Shown here: positions 12,513 through 20,022 of the stretch, in pieces
How the letters are laid out: every line of letters begins with the position of its first letter
Numbering within the stretch: the first letter of the stretch is position 1
Assembly: GCA_002279765.1 (NCBI GenBank)
Contig: NCCR01000127.1
Location: 1-20,710 of the forward strand
DNA length: 20,710 nucleotides
Source: Verrucomicrobia bacterium 12-59-8
GTDB lineage: Bacteria; Verrucomicrobiota; Verrucomicrobiae; Verrucomicrobiales; Verrucomicrobiaceae
Reading direction: 5' to 3'
Program-made: the position numbers and the translations under genes
The notes under the pieces: model-generated
The model's database searches: none
The model's input: only the letters and a program-made list of their open reading frames with translations
What the model was told of the DNA's origin: nothing

Positions 12513-15500
12513 TCAGTCTCGGGTGATCACGCGGTCGAGGTTGAGGAGGACGGCTGCTGTTGTGGTGTAAGCGGCGAGTTCGGCGGGAGCGAGCGAGGCA
12601 TCGGCCTTGGTGGCACCTTGAGAGATGAGGGCGGTGGCTTCGGCGGGTTTGGCTTGGAATTCCGTGATGCGTTGATTCAGGCCGGTGGTGAGCTGCTTGA
12701 GGGCGGCGGGTTCGATGGTGCGTGAGGTTGCGCGCTGGTAGCCGTAGGCGATGCGCTGCTCCGCTGTGGTGCCGCCGTGCTGCATCATCTGCTGCGCGAG
12801 GCCGCGTGCGGCTTCGACGAAGGTGACTTCATTGAGGAGTGAGAGCGCCTGCAGCGGGGTGTTGGTGCGGCTGCGTTTGACGGTGCAGATTTCGCGCGTG
12901 GGGGCATCGAAGAGCAGCATGGTGGGCGGTGCGGCGGTGCGTTTCCAGATGGTGTAGAAGCTGCGGCGGTACAGACCTTCGCCCGTGTCGGCCTTGTAGC
13001 CGCGCAGGTCGCCGTACTTGCTGGTGTCGTCCCACACGCCTTCCGGCATGTAGGGCTTTACGCTCGGGCCGCCGATCTTTGGCACAAGCAGTCCGGCCAG
13101 GGCCAGCGCCTGATCACGCACAACTTCACCCGGCAGGCGGAAGCGTGGGCCGCGTGCGAGGAGGCGGTTTTCAGGATCTTTTTCGAGCAGGGCGGGGGTT
13201 AGTTTTGAAGACTGCCGATAGGTGGCGCTCATGACGATGAGCTTCTGCATAGCCTTCATGTCCCAGCCGCAGCGGATGAACTCGGTGGCGAGCCAGTCGA
13301 GAAGTTCAGGATGCACGGGATACTCGGACTGGGTGCCGAGGTTCTCGGTGGATTTTGACAAACCGTAGCCGAAGAATTTCTCCCACGCGCGATTCACCCA
13401 CACGCGTGCGGTGAGCGGATTTTCAGGAGACACGATCCACTGGGCGAGACCGAGGCGATTGCTCGGCGCATTTTTTGGCATCGGTGGCAGCACAGCGGGC
13501 GTGAGCATGCTGACCTTGTCGCCGGGCTTGTCGTATTCGCCGCGTTTGAGGATGAAGGCATCGCGCACGGGGCCTTCTTTCATCACCATGACGGAGGGGA
13601 TGGTACGGTCGTATTTTTCCAGCTCTGCCTTCGCTGCAGCGAGGGCGTAGTCGGCATCGCGCAGCGGGCTGTCCACGCTGGCGCGATAGTATTTTTCAAG
13701 CTCGCTGCGCTGCTGCGGCGTGCGGTTTTCGGTGGGCGTTTTCAGCACGGCCAGCACGGCGGCTGGCGGGCCACCGGTGCCGTCGATGCTGGCGAGTGCG
13801 GGCTCGGCATCCGTGGTTGAAAGGCGGAAGCGGCCCACGTTGTGCCCGGCAAAGGTGGACTGATGCAGCAGTCGCACGGTCAGTGTGGCACCGGAGGGGA
13901 CAACCACTGCTTTGTCCACGATGAACATGGCATTGCGCTCCACGCGTTTTTTGGGGTCGTTGCCGTCGATGGCCCAGCCGTTCTTGGGGTTCTGGTCGAG
14001 CAGCAGTTTCACATCGTAGCCTTTTTGTGCGTAGTCAGCCTCGGCGCGGGTGAAGGTGATTTTCACGGGCTGTTTCAAACTGGGGGCGGTGATCTCGCCT
14101 TGGATGCCGGTGAGTACAAAGTTGCCATTGGGGGCGCGGCCCAGGCTTTGATTGGGCAGAGTGGGATCTGGCAGAGCTTCAAGCAGCAGGCCGGTGAAGG
14201 TTCCCGAAGCGAGGGGGGCTGTGATGGTGTAAATATCGAAGGCGGGATTGCTCCCCGCCGCGAGCCATGAAGAATCTGGCTGTTTGGTCAAGGTGGCACC
14301 GCCTTGGGATTTCGCTTGTGCGACGGGCAGCACATTCCACATGGGTTTCTTGAGTGCATCGGGGTTGTCCATCTCAGCCTCCCAACTGGCGACGAGGTTG
14401 GGAAGTTGGAGCTGGGTTTCTGTGACATGCTCCTGAGCTGCGTCGATCTTTTTGCGAAGCTGGGCGAGTTGAATTTCTTCTTCCGCGTCCGGTACTTGGA
14501 TCACCGGATCGGAGTTGCCACCGCTGCGGTTGGAGCTGCCTTGAATGGTGCCGCTTTCGGCGATGTTGTTGAAGAAGGCGAAGAAGGAGTAGAAGTCCTT
14601 TTGCGAGAAAGGATCATACTTGTGATCGTGGCAGCGACAGCAGTTCAGTGTAAGGCCGAGCCAAGTGAAGCTGGTGGTTTCCACGCGGTCGATGATGTTC
14701 TCGATGCGCCACTCCTCCGCGATGATGCCGCCTTCGCCGTTGAGGCGGTGATTGCGATTGAAACCGGTGGCCACGATTTGATCGCGGGTGGCATTGGGCA
14801 GCAGATCGCCGCCAATCTGCTCGAGCGTGAACTGATCGAAAGGTTTGTTGTCGTTGAAGGCTTTGATAACCCAGTCGCGCCAGGGCCACATGGAACGGCT
14901 GCTGTCCGTCTGGAAGCCATGACTGTCGGCGAAGCGGGCGAAGTCGAGCCACTGCATGGCCATGCGCTCGCCGTAGTGCTCGGACTTCAGCAGGTGGTCC
15001 ACGACTGTTTCGTAGGCGCGTGGTGAGGTGTCTTTTTCAAAGGCGGCGATTTCTTCGAGTGTTGGTGGCAGGCCGGTGAGATCGAGCGACACTCGGCGCA
15101 GCAGCGTGGCGCGATCTGCCTCGGGTGAGGTGTGTAGGTTTTCCTGCTGGAGGCGTTCGGCGATGTAGGCATCGATCTCGTTGCGGATCGTGAACTTAGG
15201 ATCGGAGATCTTCGGCACGGGCGAACGCTCGGGTTTGAGGAAGGCCCAGTGGCCCTGATACTCCGCGCCTTCGCTGATCCATTGGCGTAGGATGGTTTTC
15301 TCTTCGGCGGTCAAAGGCTTGCCGTCTTTGTCGGGCGGCATGACGTCGTCATTGTCGTGGGGCAGTTCCACGCGGGCGATGAGCTGGCTCAGTTCGGGCT
15401 TGCCGGGGACGAGGGCGATGTCGCCGGACTTCGCGGGCTTGATCGCCTGATCGCGCAGATCCAGGCGGAGGTCGCCTTTGCGATGGGCGGCATCCGTGCC

Positions 15501-15620
15501 GTGGCAATGAAAGCACTTCTCATTGAGGATGGGCCGCACATCGCGGTTGTATTTCAGTTTGGCGGACTCCGCCGCGAGGAGGGCGGGGAAGGCCAGGAAG
15601 ATGATGAGGGCTTGGCGCAT
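12513..15620 (-). CDS. PSCyt1 / DUF1549 / DUF1553 (PSD1) cytochrome-like exported protein (second copy)
   Basis: A 1035-residue paralogue of the protein at 4996-7971. It has a Sec signal (MRQALIIFLAFPALLAAESA), a haem motif CFHCH at 36-40, the MPP segment near 94, DUF1549 with complete DLTGLPPTLEEIAAFEKD and WPWRDWV, and a second CxxCH (CCRCHDHKYDP from 327). Instead of LamG the middle (about 400-650) resembles a discoidin/F5-8-type beta-sandwich (FTGLLLEALPDPTLPNQSLG), preceded by a coiled-coil-like EEEIQLAQLRKKIDAAQEH. DUF1553 ends the protein. Different carbohydrate-binding-like inserts in the two copies suggest different polymer targets. It is the first gene of its set; an inverted repeat lies five bases upstream of the start. 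Haem binding is predicted from motif only. Confidence 0.93.
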   Translation of the reverse strand: MRQALIIFLAFPALLAAESAKLKYNRDVRPILNEKCFHCHGTDAAHRKGDLRLDLRDQAIKPAKSGDIALVPGKPELSQLIARVELPHDNDDVMPPDKDGKPLTAEEKTILRQWISEGAEYQGHWAFLKPERSPVPKISDPKFTIRNEIDAYIAERLQQENLHTSPEADRATLLRRVSLDLTGLPPTLEEIAAFEKDTSPRAYETVVDHLLKSEHYGERMAMQWLDFARFADSHGFQTDSSRSMWPWRDWVIKAFNDNKPFDQFTLEQIGGDLLPNATRDQIVATGFNRNHRLNGEGGIIAEEWRIENIIDRVETTSFTWLGLTLNCCRCHDHKYDPFSQKDFYSFFAFFNNIAESGTIQGSSNRSGGNSDPVIQVPDAEEEIQLAQLRKKIDAAQEHVTETQLQLPNLVASWEAEMDNPDALKKPMWNVLPVAQAKSQGGATLTKQPDSSWLAAGSNPAFDIYTITAPLASGTFTGLLLEALPDPTLPNQSLGRAPNGNFVLTGIQGEITAPSLKQPVKITFTRAEADYAQKGYDVKLLLDQNPKNGWAIDGNDPKKRVERNAMFIVDKAVVVPSGATLTVRLLHQSTFAGHNVGRFRLSTTDAEPALASIDGTGGPPAAVLAVLKTPTENRTPQQRSELEKYYRASVDSPLRDADYALAAAKAELEKYDRTIPSVMVMKEGPVRDAFILKRGEYDKPGDKVSMLTPAVLPPMPKNAPSNRLGLAQWIVSPENPLTARVWVNRAWEKFFGYGLSKSTENLGTQSEYPVHPELLDWLATEFIRCGWDMKAMQKLIVMSATYRQSSKLTPALLEKDPENRLLARGPRFRLPGEVVRDQALALAGLLVPKIGGPSVKPYMPEGVWDDTSKYGDLRGYKADTGEGLYRRSFYTIWKRTAAPPTMLLFDAPTREICTVKRSRTNTPLQALSLLNEVTFVEAARGLAQQMMQHGGTTAEQRIAYGYQRATSRTIEPAALKQLTTGLNQRITEFQAKPAEATALISQGATKADASLAPAELAAYTTTAAVLLNLDRVITRD

Positions 15621-15625
15621 GGGTT

Positions 15626-15647
15626 GGACGTTGTTATGCTAACGTCC
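15626..15647. promoter_or_regulatory. Inverted repeat in the leader of the second PSD1 gene, candidate operator or hairpin
   Basis: GGACGTT, eight bases (GTTATGCT), AACGTCC: perfect 7-bp arms located 5 bp upstream of the start codon at 15620. It could be a regulator site or a hairpin that limits translation initiation; no ribosome-binding site is seen between it and the start. No similar element occurs before the first PSD1 gene. Confidence 0.4.
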
Positions 15648-15690
15648 TTCGGCCCCCGCCTTTTCGTGGGATTGTGATGTCCTATGCTGC

Positions 15691-17106
15691 TTAAGCGGCC
15701 ATCTGGTCTGCGATTTCCTCCGCCGGATAAGTCCAGATTTCGCTCAGCGTCGGATGGTAATGCGGGATGGCCATGAACTGCTGCACGGTGGCGCGGAAGT
15801 TCATCGCCACCACGACTTCATGGATCAACTCGGTCGCTTCAGGACCGACGACGCAGGCACCGAGGATCTCGCCAGTCTCCTTGTGCGCGAGCATCTTCAC
15901 AAAGCCGGCGGTTTCGCCCATGACCATGGATTTGCCGTGGTCATTGAAGGGATAGCTGGCCTCAAGGTACGGAATGCTCTCCTCTTTGAGCTTTTCGGTG
16001 GAGGCTCCGACGACGGCGACTTGTGGGTGCGAGAACACGCCGAAGAGCGTGAGGCGGTAGTCGATGGTTTCTTCAACGGGCTTGCCGTTGAGCAGGGCGT
16101 GGGCATTGCGTGCGGCGATCTCTCCCTGCTGAATGGCGATGTGTACGACATCGAGCGGGCTGCACACATCCCCGGCGGCAAAGATGTGCGGCTGGGAGGT
16201 CTGCATGCGGTCATTGACGATGACCTTCGTTTTGTGCAGCGCGACTTTGCCGGCTTCGAGATTCAGCCCTCGCGTCGCTGGCTGACGGCCCATCGCGAGG
16301 AGGATCTCATCGAATAGAATGGCGTGCGTGTGGCCTGAGGCGGTGAAGGCGATGCGCTTGCAGCCTTCATGCCTGGATACGGAGTTCAGATGCGTGCCGA
16401 GATGGACCGCCATGCCGCGCTCTGCGTAGGCTTTGACGATGACATCGCTGCATTCGCGATCCAGGCCGGTGAGGACTTGGGTGTTGCGCTGGATCAGCGT
16501 CACAGCGCAGCCCATGGCTTCCAGGTAATGTGCCATCTCCAGGGCGATGGCGCCGCCACCAAGCACGGCGATGGTTTTAGGCAGCGTCTCAGCATCCAGC
16601 ACGTCATCGCTGGTCCAGTAACCGGTTTCGGCGAGTCCGGGCACGTTGGGCACGAAGACCTCCGAACCTGTGGCAATGCAGAAGCTGCGGGCGGTGGCCT
16701 GGAAAGAGGCGGAGCCATCGCGAGGGAGCACTTCGACGGTGTGGGCGTCGATGAAGCGTGCGTGACCGCGATAGAGGGCGAAGCGGCCGTCTTCGAGCTG
16801 GCCCTGGCGGTAGCTGGCGAAGTCGGCGATGAGGGTGCGTTTGCGGTCGCGGATGGTGCGGACATCCACGCCGTGGGACGTGGCCTTGAGACCGAACTCC
16901 GCTGCGTGGCGGAGGTGGAGCTGGCGGTTGGCGGATTCGATGAGGGTCTTGCTCGGCATGCAGCCGCGCAGGATGCACAGGCCGCCGAGTTCAGGCGCGC
17001 CGTCGATGACGGCAACGCTCAAACCGGCGCTGTGGGCTGTGCGGGCCGCCGCGTAGCCACCGCTGCCGCCGCCGATGACGATGAAGTCGAAAGTGTGTTC
17101 TGCCAT
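15691..17106 (-). CDS. Class-I pyridine nucleotide-disulfide oxidoreductase, dihydrolipoamide dehydrogenase-like
   Basis: A 471-residue cytoplasmic flavoprotein. FAD-binding GGGSGGYAAARTA is at 12-24. The redox disulfide is Cys44/Cys49 in GGLCILRGCMPSK; the NAD(P)-binding segment is VLGGGAIALEMAHYLEAMG; a second FAD contact is IFAAGDVCSP. The dimer interface ends with HYHPTLSE, giving the His451/Glu456 catalytic pair. Family members transfer electrons between NAD(P)H and a disulfide (lipoamide, glutathione, mercury). CILRGC differs from the CLNVGC usual in E3 subunits, and no 2-oxo-acid dehydrogenase genes are adjacent, so the partner substrate is open; it could belong to the mercuric-reductase-like or Sth-like branch. 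It has its own position between the PSD1 promoter region and the divergent Gfo/Idh gene. Confidence 0.9.
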   Translation of the reverse strand: MAEHTFDFIVIGGGSGGYAAARTAHSAGLSVAVIDGAPELGGLCILRGCMPSKTLIESANRQLHLRHAAEFGLKATSHGVDVRTIRDRKRTLIADFASYRQGQLEDGRFALYRGHARFIDAHTVEVLPRDGSASFQATARSFCIATGSEVFVPNVPGLAETGYWTSDDVLDAETLPKTIAVLGGGAIALEMAHYLEAMGCAVTLIQRNTQVLTGLDRECSDVIVKAYAERGMAVHLGTHLNSVSRHEGCKRIAFTASGHTHAILFDEILLAMGRQPATRGLNLEAGKVALHKTKVIVNDRMQTSQPHIFAAGDVCSPLDVVHIAIQQGEIAARNAHALLNGKPVEETIDYRLTLFGVFSHPQVAVVGASTEKLKEESIPYLEASYPFNDHGKSMVMGETAGFVKMLAHKETGEILGACVVGPEATELIHEVVVAMNFRATVQQFMAIPHYHPTLSEIWTYPAEEIADQMAA

Positions 17107-17237
17107 GCTGAGAAGTGCAGGGGAGAACGGACGCGCGCAAGCTGTGGATGCCGCTGTCTGATTTCGCCCAAACTTTGTCCTTCAAAACACAGGGGCGGAT
17201 TTCGTAGCATTCACGAACCAACCCTTTTGCTGCCACC

Positions 17238-18536
17238 ATGAAGACTCGCCGTTCCTTTCTGTCTCAGATCATCGCCACCGGTTTCGCGCCGGTGTTTATT
17301 CCGGCGCATGTGCTGCGCTCGCAGACGGCACCGTCCAACAAGATCACACTTGGGGTTATCGGCGTGGGTTCCCAAGGGACGCATGACATGAAGGCCTTTT
17401 TGAATCACGAGGATGTGCGGGTGACTGCTGTCTGCGACGTGAACAAAAAGAACATCGAGCGTGCGCAGCAGGCGGTGGCGGAACGCTATGGCAGCGCGGA
17501 TGTGAAGGTGCTGCGGGATTTTCGCGAACTGAACCGTGACAAGTCGATCGATGCGGTGCTGATGGCGCTGCCGGTGCATTGGCACAGCATTCCGGCCACA
17601 GATGCGATTCTCAATGGCAAGCACATCTACCATGAGAAGCCCATGGGCATGTCGATGCAGGAGTCCAAGCATGTGCGCGCAGCGGTGAAGAAGACGGGCG
17701 TGGTGTTTCAGTTTGGCACGCAGCAACGCAGCGATCTGAAATTCCGCTGGGCCTGTGAACTGGCTCGCAACGGGCGTTTGGGAAAACTGAAGGAGATTCA
17801 GGTGGGTGTGCCCGGTGGGAAGATCGGGCCGGATTTTCCTGAGCAACCGGTGCCGGAGCATGTGGACTGGGAGCGCTGGGTGGGGCCTGCGCCGATGACT
17901 TCGTTCAACGCGGAGAAACTCAAGCGCGACAACCACGAGAACCTCACGAATTTCTCGCTCGGCATGATCTCCTGCTGGGGCATCCATCACCTCGACATCG
18001 CGCAGTGGGGCAATGGCACCGATGACACCGGGCCGATCAGCATCGAAGGCGAGGCGACCTACCCTGACAAAGGCGGCTGCGATGCCGTGCTGACGTGGCA
18101 GATGCGCATGGAGTACGCCAGCGCGGCCCCCATCACCTTTGTGAACGAGAAGAACCTGGGCATCGGCCATGGGACGCGGTTCATTGGTGAGAACGGCTGG
18201 GTGCATGTGCTGCGTGGCAACATCAAGGCCAGTGATGATGCGATCCTGCGCGACCCCGCGAACAAGGAGGGCACGATGCCCGTCAAGCTCATTGCCAGCA
18301 TCGAGCACACGCGCAATTTTGTGGATGCGATCAAGACGCAGCAGCGCGCGATCTGTGACATTGAGACGGCGGTGCGCTCCGACACGCTGCCACAGCTCAC
18401 GGCCATGGCGCTGAAGGCGAAGCGCAAGCTGTTGTGGGACCCGCAGTCGGAGACTTTTACGAATGATGAAGTGGCGAATGCGCTGATGAATGCGCGGCCT
18501 TTTCGTGGGGAGTGGAAGCTGCCGGAGATTGGGTGA
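17238..18536 (+). CDS. Tat-exported Gfo/Idh/MocA family oxidoreductase
   Basis: A 432-residue protein with a twin-arginine signal (MKTRRSFLSQIIATGFAPVF) and a Rossmann fold starting ITLGVIGVGSQGTHD. The family motif EKP occurs in IYHEKPMGMSMQESKHV, and a catalytic-type histidine is in ISCWGIHHLDIAQWG. Family members oxidise or reduce sugars with tightly bound NAD(P). Exported members with a Tat leader are very common in Planctomycetes and Verrucomicrobia and usually accompany polysaccharide degradation, but the substrate cannot be told here. The start at 17238 gives the Tat motif; no ribosome-binding site is obvious. It is divergent from the flavoprotein gene and converges with the TrmH-family gene 27 bp away. 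Confidence 0.93.
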   Translation: MKTRRSFLSQIIATGFAPVFIPAHVLRSQTAPSNKITLGVIGVGSQGTHDMKAFLNHEDVRVTAVCDVNKKNIERAQQAVAERYGSADVKVLRDFRELNRDKSIDAVLMALPVHWHSIPATDAILNGKHIYHEKPMGMSMQESKHVRAAVKKTGVVFQFGTQQRSDLKFRWACELARNGRLGKLKEIQVGVPGGKIGPDFPEQPVPEHVDWERWVGPAPMTSFNAEKLKRDNHENLTNFSLGMISCWGIHHLDIAQWGNGTDDTGPISIEGEATYPDKGGCDAVLTWQMRMEYASAAPITFVNEKNLGIGHGTRFIGENGWVHVLRGNIKASDDAILRDPANKEGTMPVKLIASIEHTRNFVDAIKTQQRAICDIETAVRSDTLPQLTAMALKAKRKLLWDPQSETFTNDEVANALMNARPFRGEWKLPEIG

Positions 18537-18562
18537 AGTCAGGTGCTCAAGGAGTCAGAGAT

Positions 18563-19369
18563 CTAAAAAATGAGGAAAGCAGGAAGGCAGGAAATGGATC
18601 GGATCGGTTTCCTGCCTTCCTCATTGGAACTGAAGTCAGGAGTACCTCCGCTGACGCACCGCCTCAAACAAGATGGCAGCTCCGGGCGCACGCGGGCGTC
18701 GCAGGCGGTCATGATCTCGGGGCTGGCGCCGCGGCCTTCGTTGCCGAGGATGAGCAGGGTGGGCTGACGCCAGTCGTAGTCGTAATGCAGCAGGTCGGCA
18801 TCGCCGGTGGCGACGACGGTTTTGAGGCCACGGCTGCGGCAGGTTTCGAGGGTGCCGAGGCCGGAGACATCGGGCAGGATGGGCAGGCGAAAGGCTGAGC
18901 CCATGGAACTGCGCAGCGTTTTGGGCGAAAAGGCATCCGCCGAGCCTGCGAACGAGAAAAGGCCGCTGGCTCCGGCGGATTCAGCCGTGCGCACGAGGGT
19001 GCCGAGGTTGCCGGGGTCTTGAATGCGGTCGAGGCCGAGGATGAGGGGGGCGGGGCAGGCGAAGAGGACATCCAGCGCCGGCCACGGGCGCTCGGCGATG
19101 ACAATGATGCCCTGGGTGGACGTGGTGTCGCTGAGGGATTCGAGGACGGACTCGGAGAGCTGGAAGACCGGGCAGGACATGCGCTCCAGCAGGGCCAGCT
19201 GCGAGGCGGAAGGCGCGGCGGCGGTGAAGCAGGCGTGCAGTTTGAGTGCGGATGCCACGCACTCGGCCACAAGGCGTTCGCCTTCGACGAAAATCAGTTC
19301 ACGCTCACGGCCCTCGCGCACCCGGCGGGCGTGTTTGATGCGGTCATTGGAGGAGCTGGTGATGAGCAT
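18563..19369 (-). CDS. TrmH/SpoU-family RNA 2'-O-methyltransferase with replaced C-terminus
   Basis: The protein has the substrate-binding N-domain (MLITSSSNDRIKHARRVREG, ELIFVEGERLVAE) and the knotted SPOUT domain. Motif 1 is IQDPGNLGTLVRTAESAGA (residues 116-134) and motif 2 is TLLILGNEGRGASPE (204-218). These enzymes use S-adenosylmethionine to methylate ribose in rRNA or tRNA. Motif 3, which normally follows DARVRIPM.. with ESLNVAVA and forms the trefoil knot and cofactor pocket, is missing. Family similarity stops near residue 228 (about position 18685), and the last 40 residues come from unrelated, repeat-like sequence that includes the hairpin at 18581-18621. It is probably inactive or altered; it could be called a pseudogene. 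Confidence 0.85.
   Translation of the reverse strand: MLITSSSNDRIKHARRVREGRERELIFVEGERLVAECVASALKLHACFTAAAPSASQLALLERMSCPVFQLSESVLESLSDTTSTQGIIVIAERPWPALDVLFACPAPLILGLDRIQDPGNLGTLVRTAESAGASGLFSFAGSADAFSPKTLRSSMGSAFRLPILPDVSGLGTLETCRSRGLKTVVATGDADLLHYDYDWRQPTLLILGNEGRGASPEIMTACDARVRPELPSCLRRCVSGGTPDFSSNEEGRKPIRSISCLPAFLIF
18581..18621. repeat. Perfect 14-bp inverted repeat at the 3' end of the TrmH-family gene
   Basis: AGGAAGGCAGGAAA (18581-18594), 13-base loop, TTTCCTGCCTTCCT (18608-18621). The left side continues as a tandem AGGAAAGCAGGAAGGC. On the minus strand it is followed by ATTTTTTAG, so it may also serve as a terminator; the plus-strand Gfo/Idh gene ends 45 bp before it. Confidence 0.75.
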
Positions 19370-19425
19370 GTGGAGGGAAGGAGGCGGGGCTGACCATCTC
19401 TCGTCTAATCCTGTTGTAAATCCAT

Positions 19426-19453
19426 TTGCCGAATGAACGCGGGCGATTATTAT
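19426..19453 (+). promoter_or_regulatory. Candidate sigma-70 promoter of the tRNA gene
   Basis: TTGCCG at 19426-19431 and TATTAT at 19448-19453, separated by 16 bases, with the tRNA beginning 20 bases after the -10 box. Reasonable match to consensus but not tested. Confidence 0.45.
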
Positions 19454-19472
19454 GACGGCCCCTCACGAATGT

Positions 19473-19547
19473 GCCTGCATAGCTCAGTGGTAGAGCAGCG
19501 GTTTTGTAAACCGCAGGTCGTCGGTTCGACCCCGACTGCTGGCTCCA
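19473..19547 (+). tRNA. tRNA-Thr (anticodon UGU)
   Basis: The cloverleaf is complete. Acceptor GCCTGCA pairs with TGCTGGC (a U4-U69 mismatch), and the D arm contains GCTCAGTGGTAGAGC. The anticodon stem GCGGT/ACCGC encloses the loop TTTGTAA with anticodon TGT; the T arm is GTCGG-TTCGACC-CCGAC. Discriminator T and an encoded CCA complete it. The anticodon reads ACA/ACG threonine codons. It lies at the left border of a stretch with different composition. Confidence 0.93.
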
Positions 19548-19553
19548 TTTGTT

Positions 19554-19598
19554 ACCCTCTTAAAACACTAAACATCAATGATTTAGTTGGGTGAGGGT
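19554..19598 (+). terminator. Hairpin just downstream of tRNA-Thr (processing or termination structure)
   Basis: ACCCTC (19554-19559) pairs with GAGGGT (19593-19598), and inside it ACTAAA (19567-19572) pairs with TTTAGT (19582-19587). No T-run follows, so termination is uncertain; it could also be part of an attachment site next to the tRNA. Confidence 0.35.
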
Positions 19599-19662
19599 GG
19601 GTTAAATGGAGCTTTATCACTTTTGCGCCAAAACGCACCTAATTGCACCGAAACGAAGGAAA

Positions 19663-19802
19663 AACCATTACAAAACCATTACTGTTTCAAGGTGAGTGGT
19701 AAAGATTACCCTCTGCTGTTGAGACAATGTCGCAACAATGCAGCCACGGGGGGTATCAGGTTGCCATCAGGTTTCCGCCCCGTGTAATGGTTTGTAATGG
19801 TT
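19663..19802. repeat. Inverted pair of doubled AACCATTAC motifs downstream of tRNA-Thr
   Basis: 19663-19682 holds AACCATTAC twice. 19784-19802 is its reverse complement with one base missing. Between them is a palindrome GGTAA-AGA-TTACC (19698-19710). The stretch 19548-19819 is AT-richer than its surroundings. A short open frame at 19587-19787 has no recognisable features. The layout resembles integrase arm-type sites or an operator pair. Confidence 0.6.
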
Positions 19803-19819
19803 GGCGGAGAGTCGGGATT

Positions 19820-19930
19820 ATGAAAGCATGGATTGCCGACCTGCATCTCATCTGGCGAGACATCAAAACAGAATGGTATATCGCCCTGCCTGTCGCGCTG
19901 TTCATTCTCTTATTTTGGATTCTCAGTTAA
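19820..19930 (+). CDS. Possible 36-residue single-pass membrane peptide
   Basis: The frame reads MKAWIADLHLIWRDIK, then TEWYIALPVALFILLFWIL before the stop, giving a basic/amphipathic N-terminus and one strong membrane helix. A GGAGA lies about 10 bases upstream of the ATG. It sits between the tRNA-linked repeats and the restriction gene. Coding status is uncertain because of the length; if real, it could be a toxin-like or regulatory peptide of the accessory region, which is speculation. Confidence 0.35.
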   Translation: MKAWIADLHLIWRDIKTEWYIALPVALFILLFWILS

Positions 19931-20022
19931 TCCCCGCATGCATTCCCCAGAATCCTCGATGCTTCGGTGCAGATGTAGGACAAGACAGCGATGTACCCGA
20001 AGCTGCCGCCAAAGCCGCTTCC

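Noticed and set aside
14304..17241. Plus-strand open frames at 14304-15026, 15754-16317 and 16369-17241
   Set aside because: Shadows of the second PSD1 gene and the flavoprotein; no independent evidence.
17211..18308. Minus-strand open frame of 365 codons opposite the Gfo/Idh gene
   Set aside because: Fully covered by the oxidoreductase on the other strand, histidine- and arginine-rich shadow translation, no domain.
19587..19787. 66-residue open frame after tRNA-Thr, considered as an integrase fragment
   Set aside because: No tyrosine- or serine-recombinase motifs, and it overlaps the hairpin and inverted motifs; better explained as non-coding.
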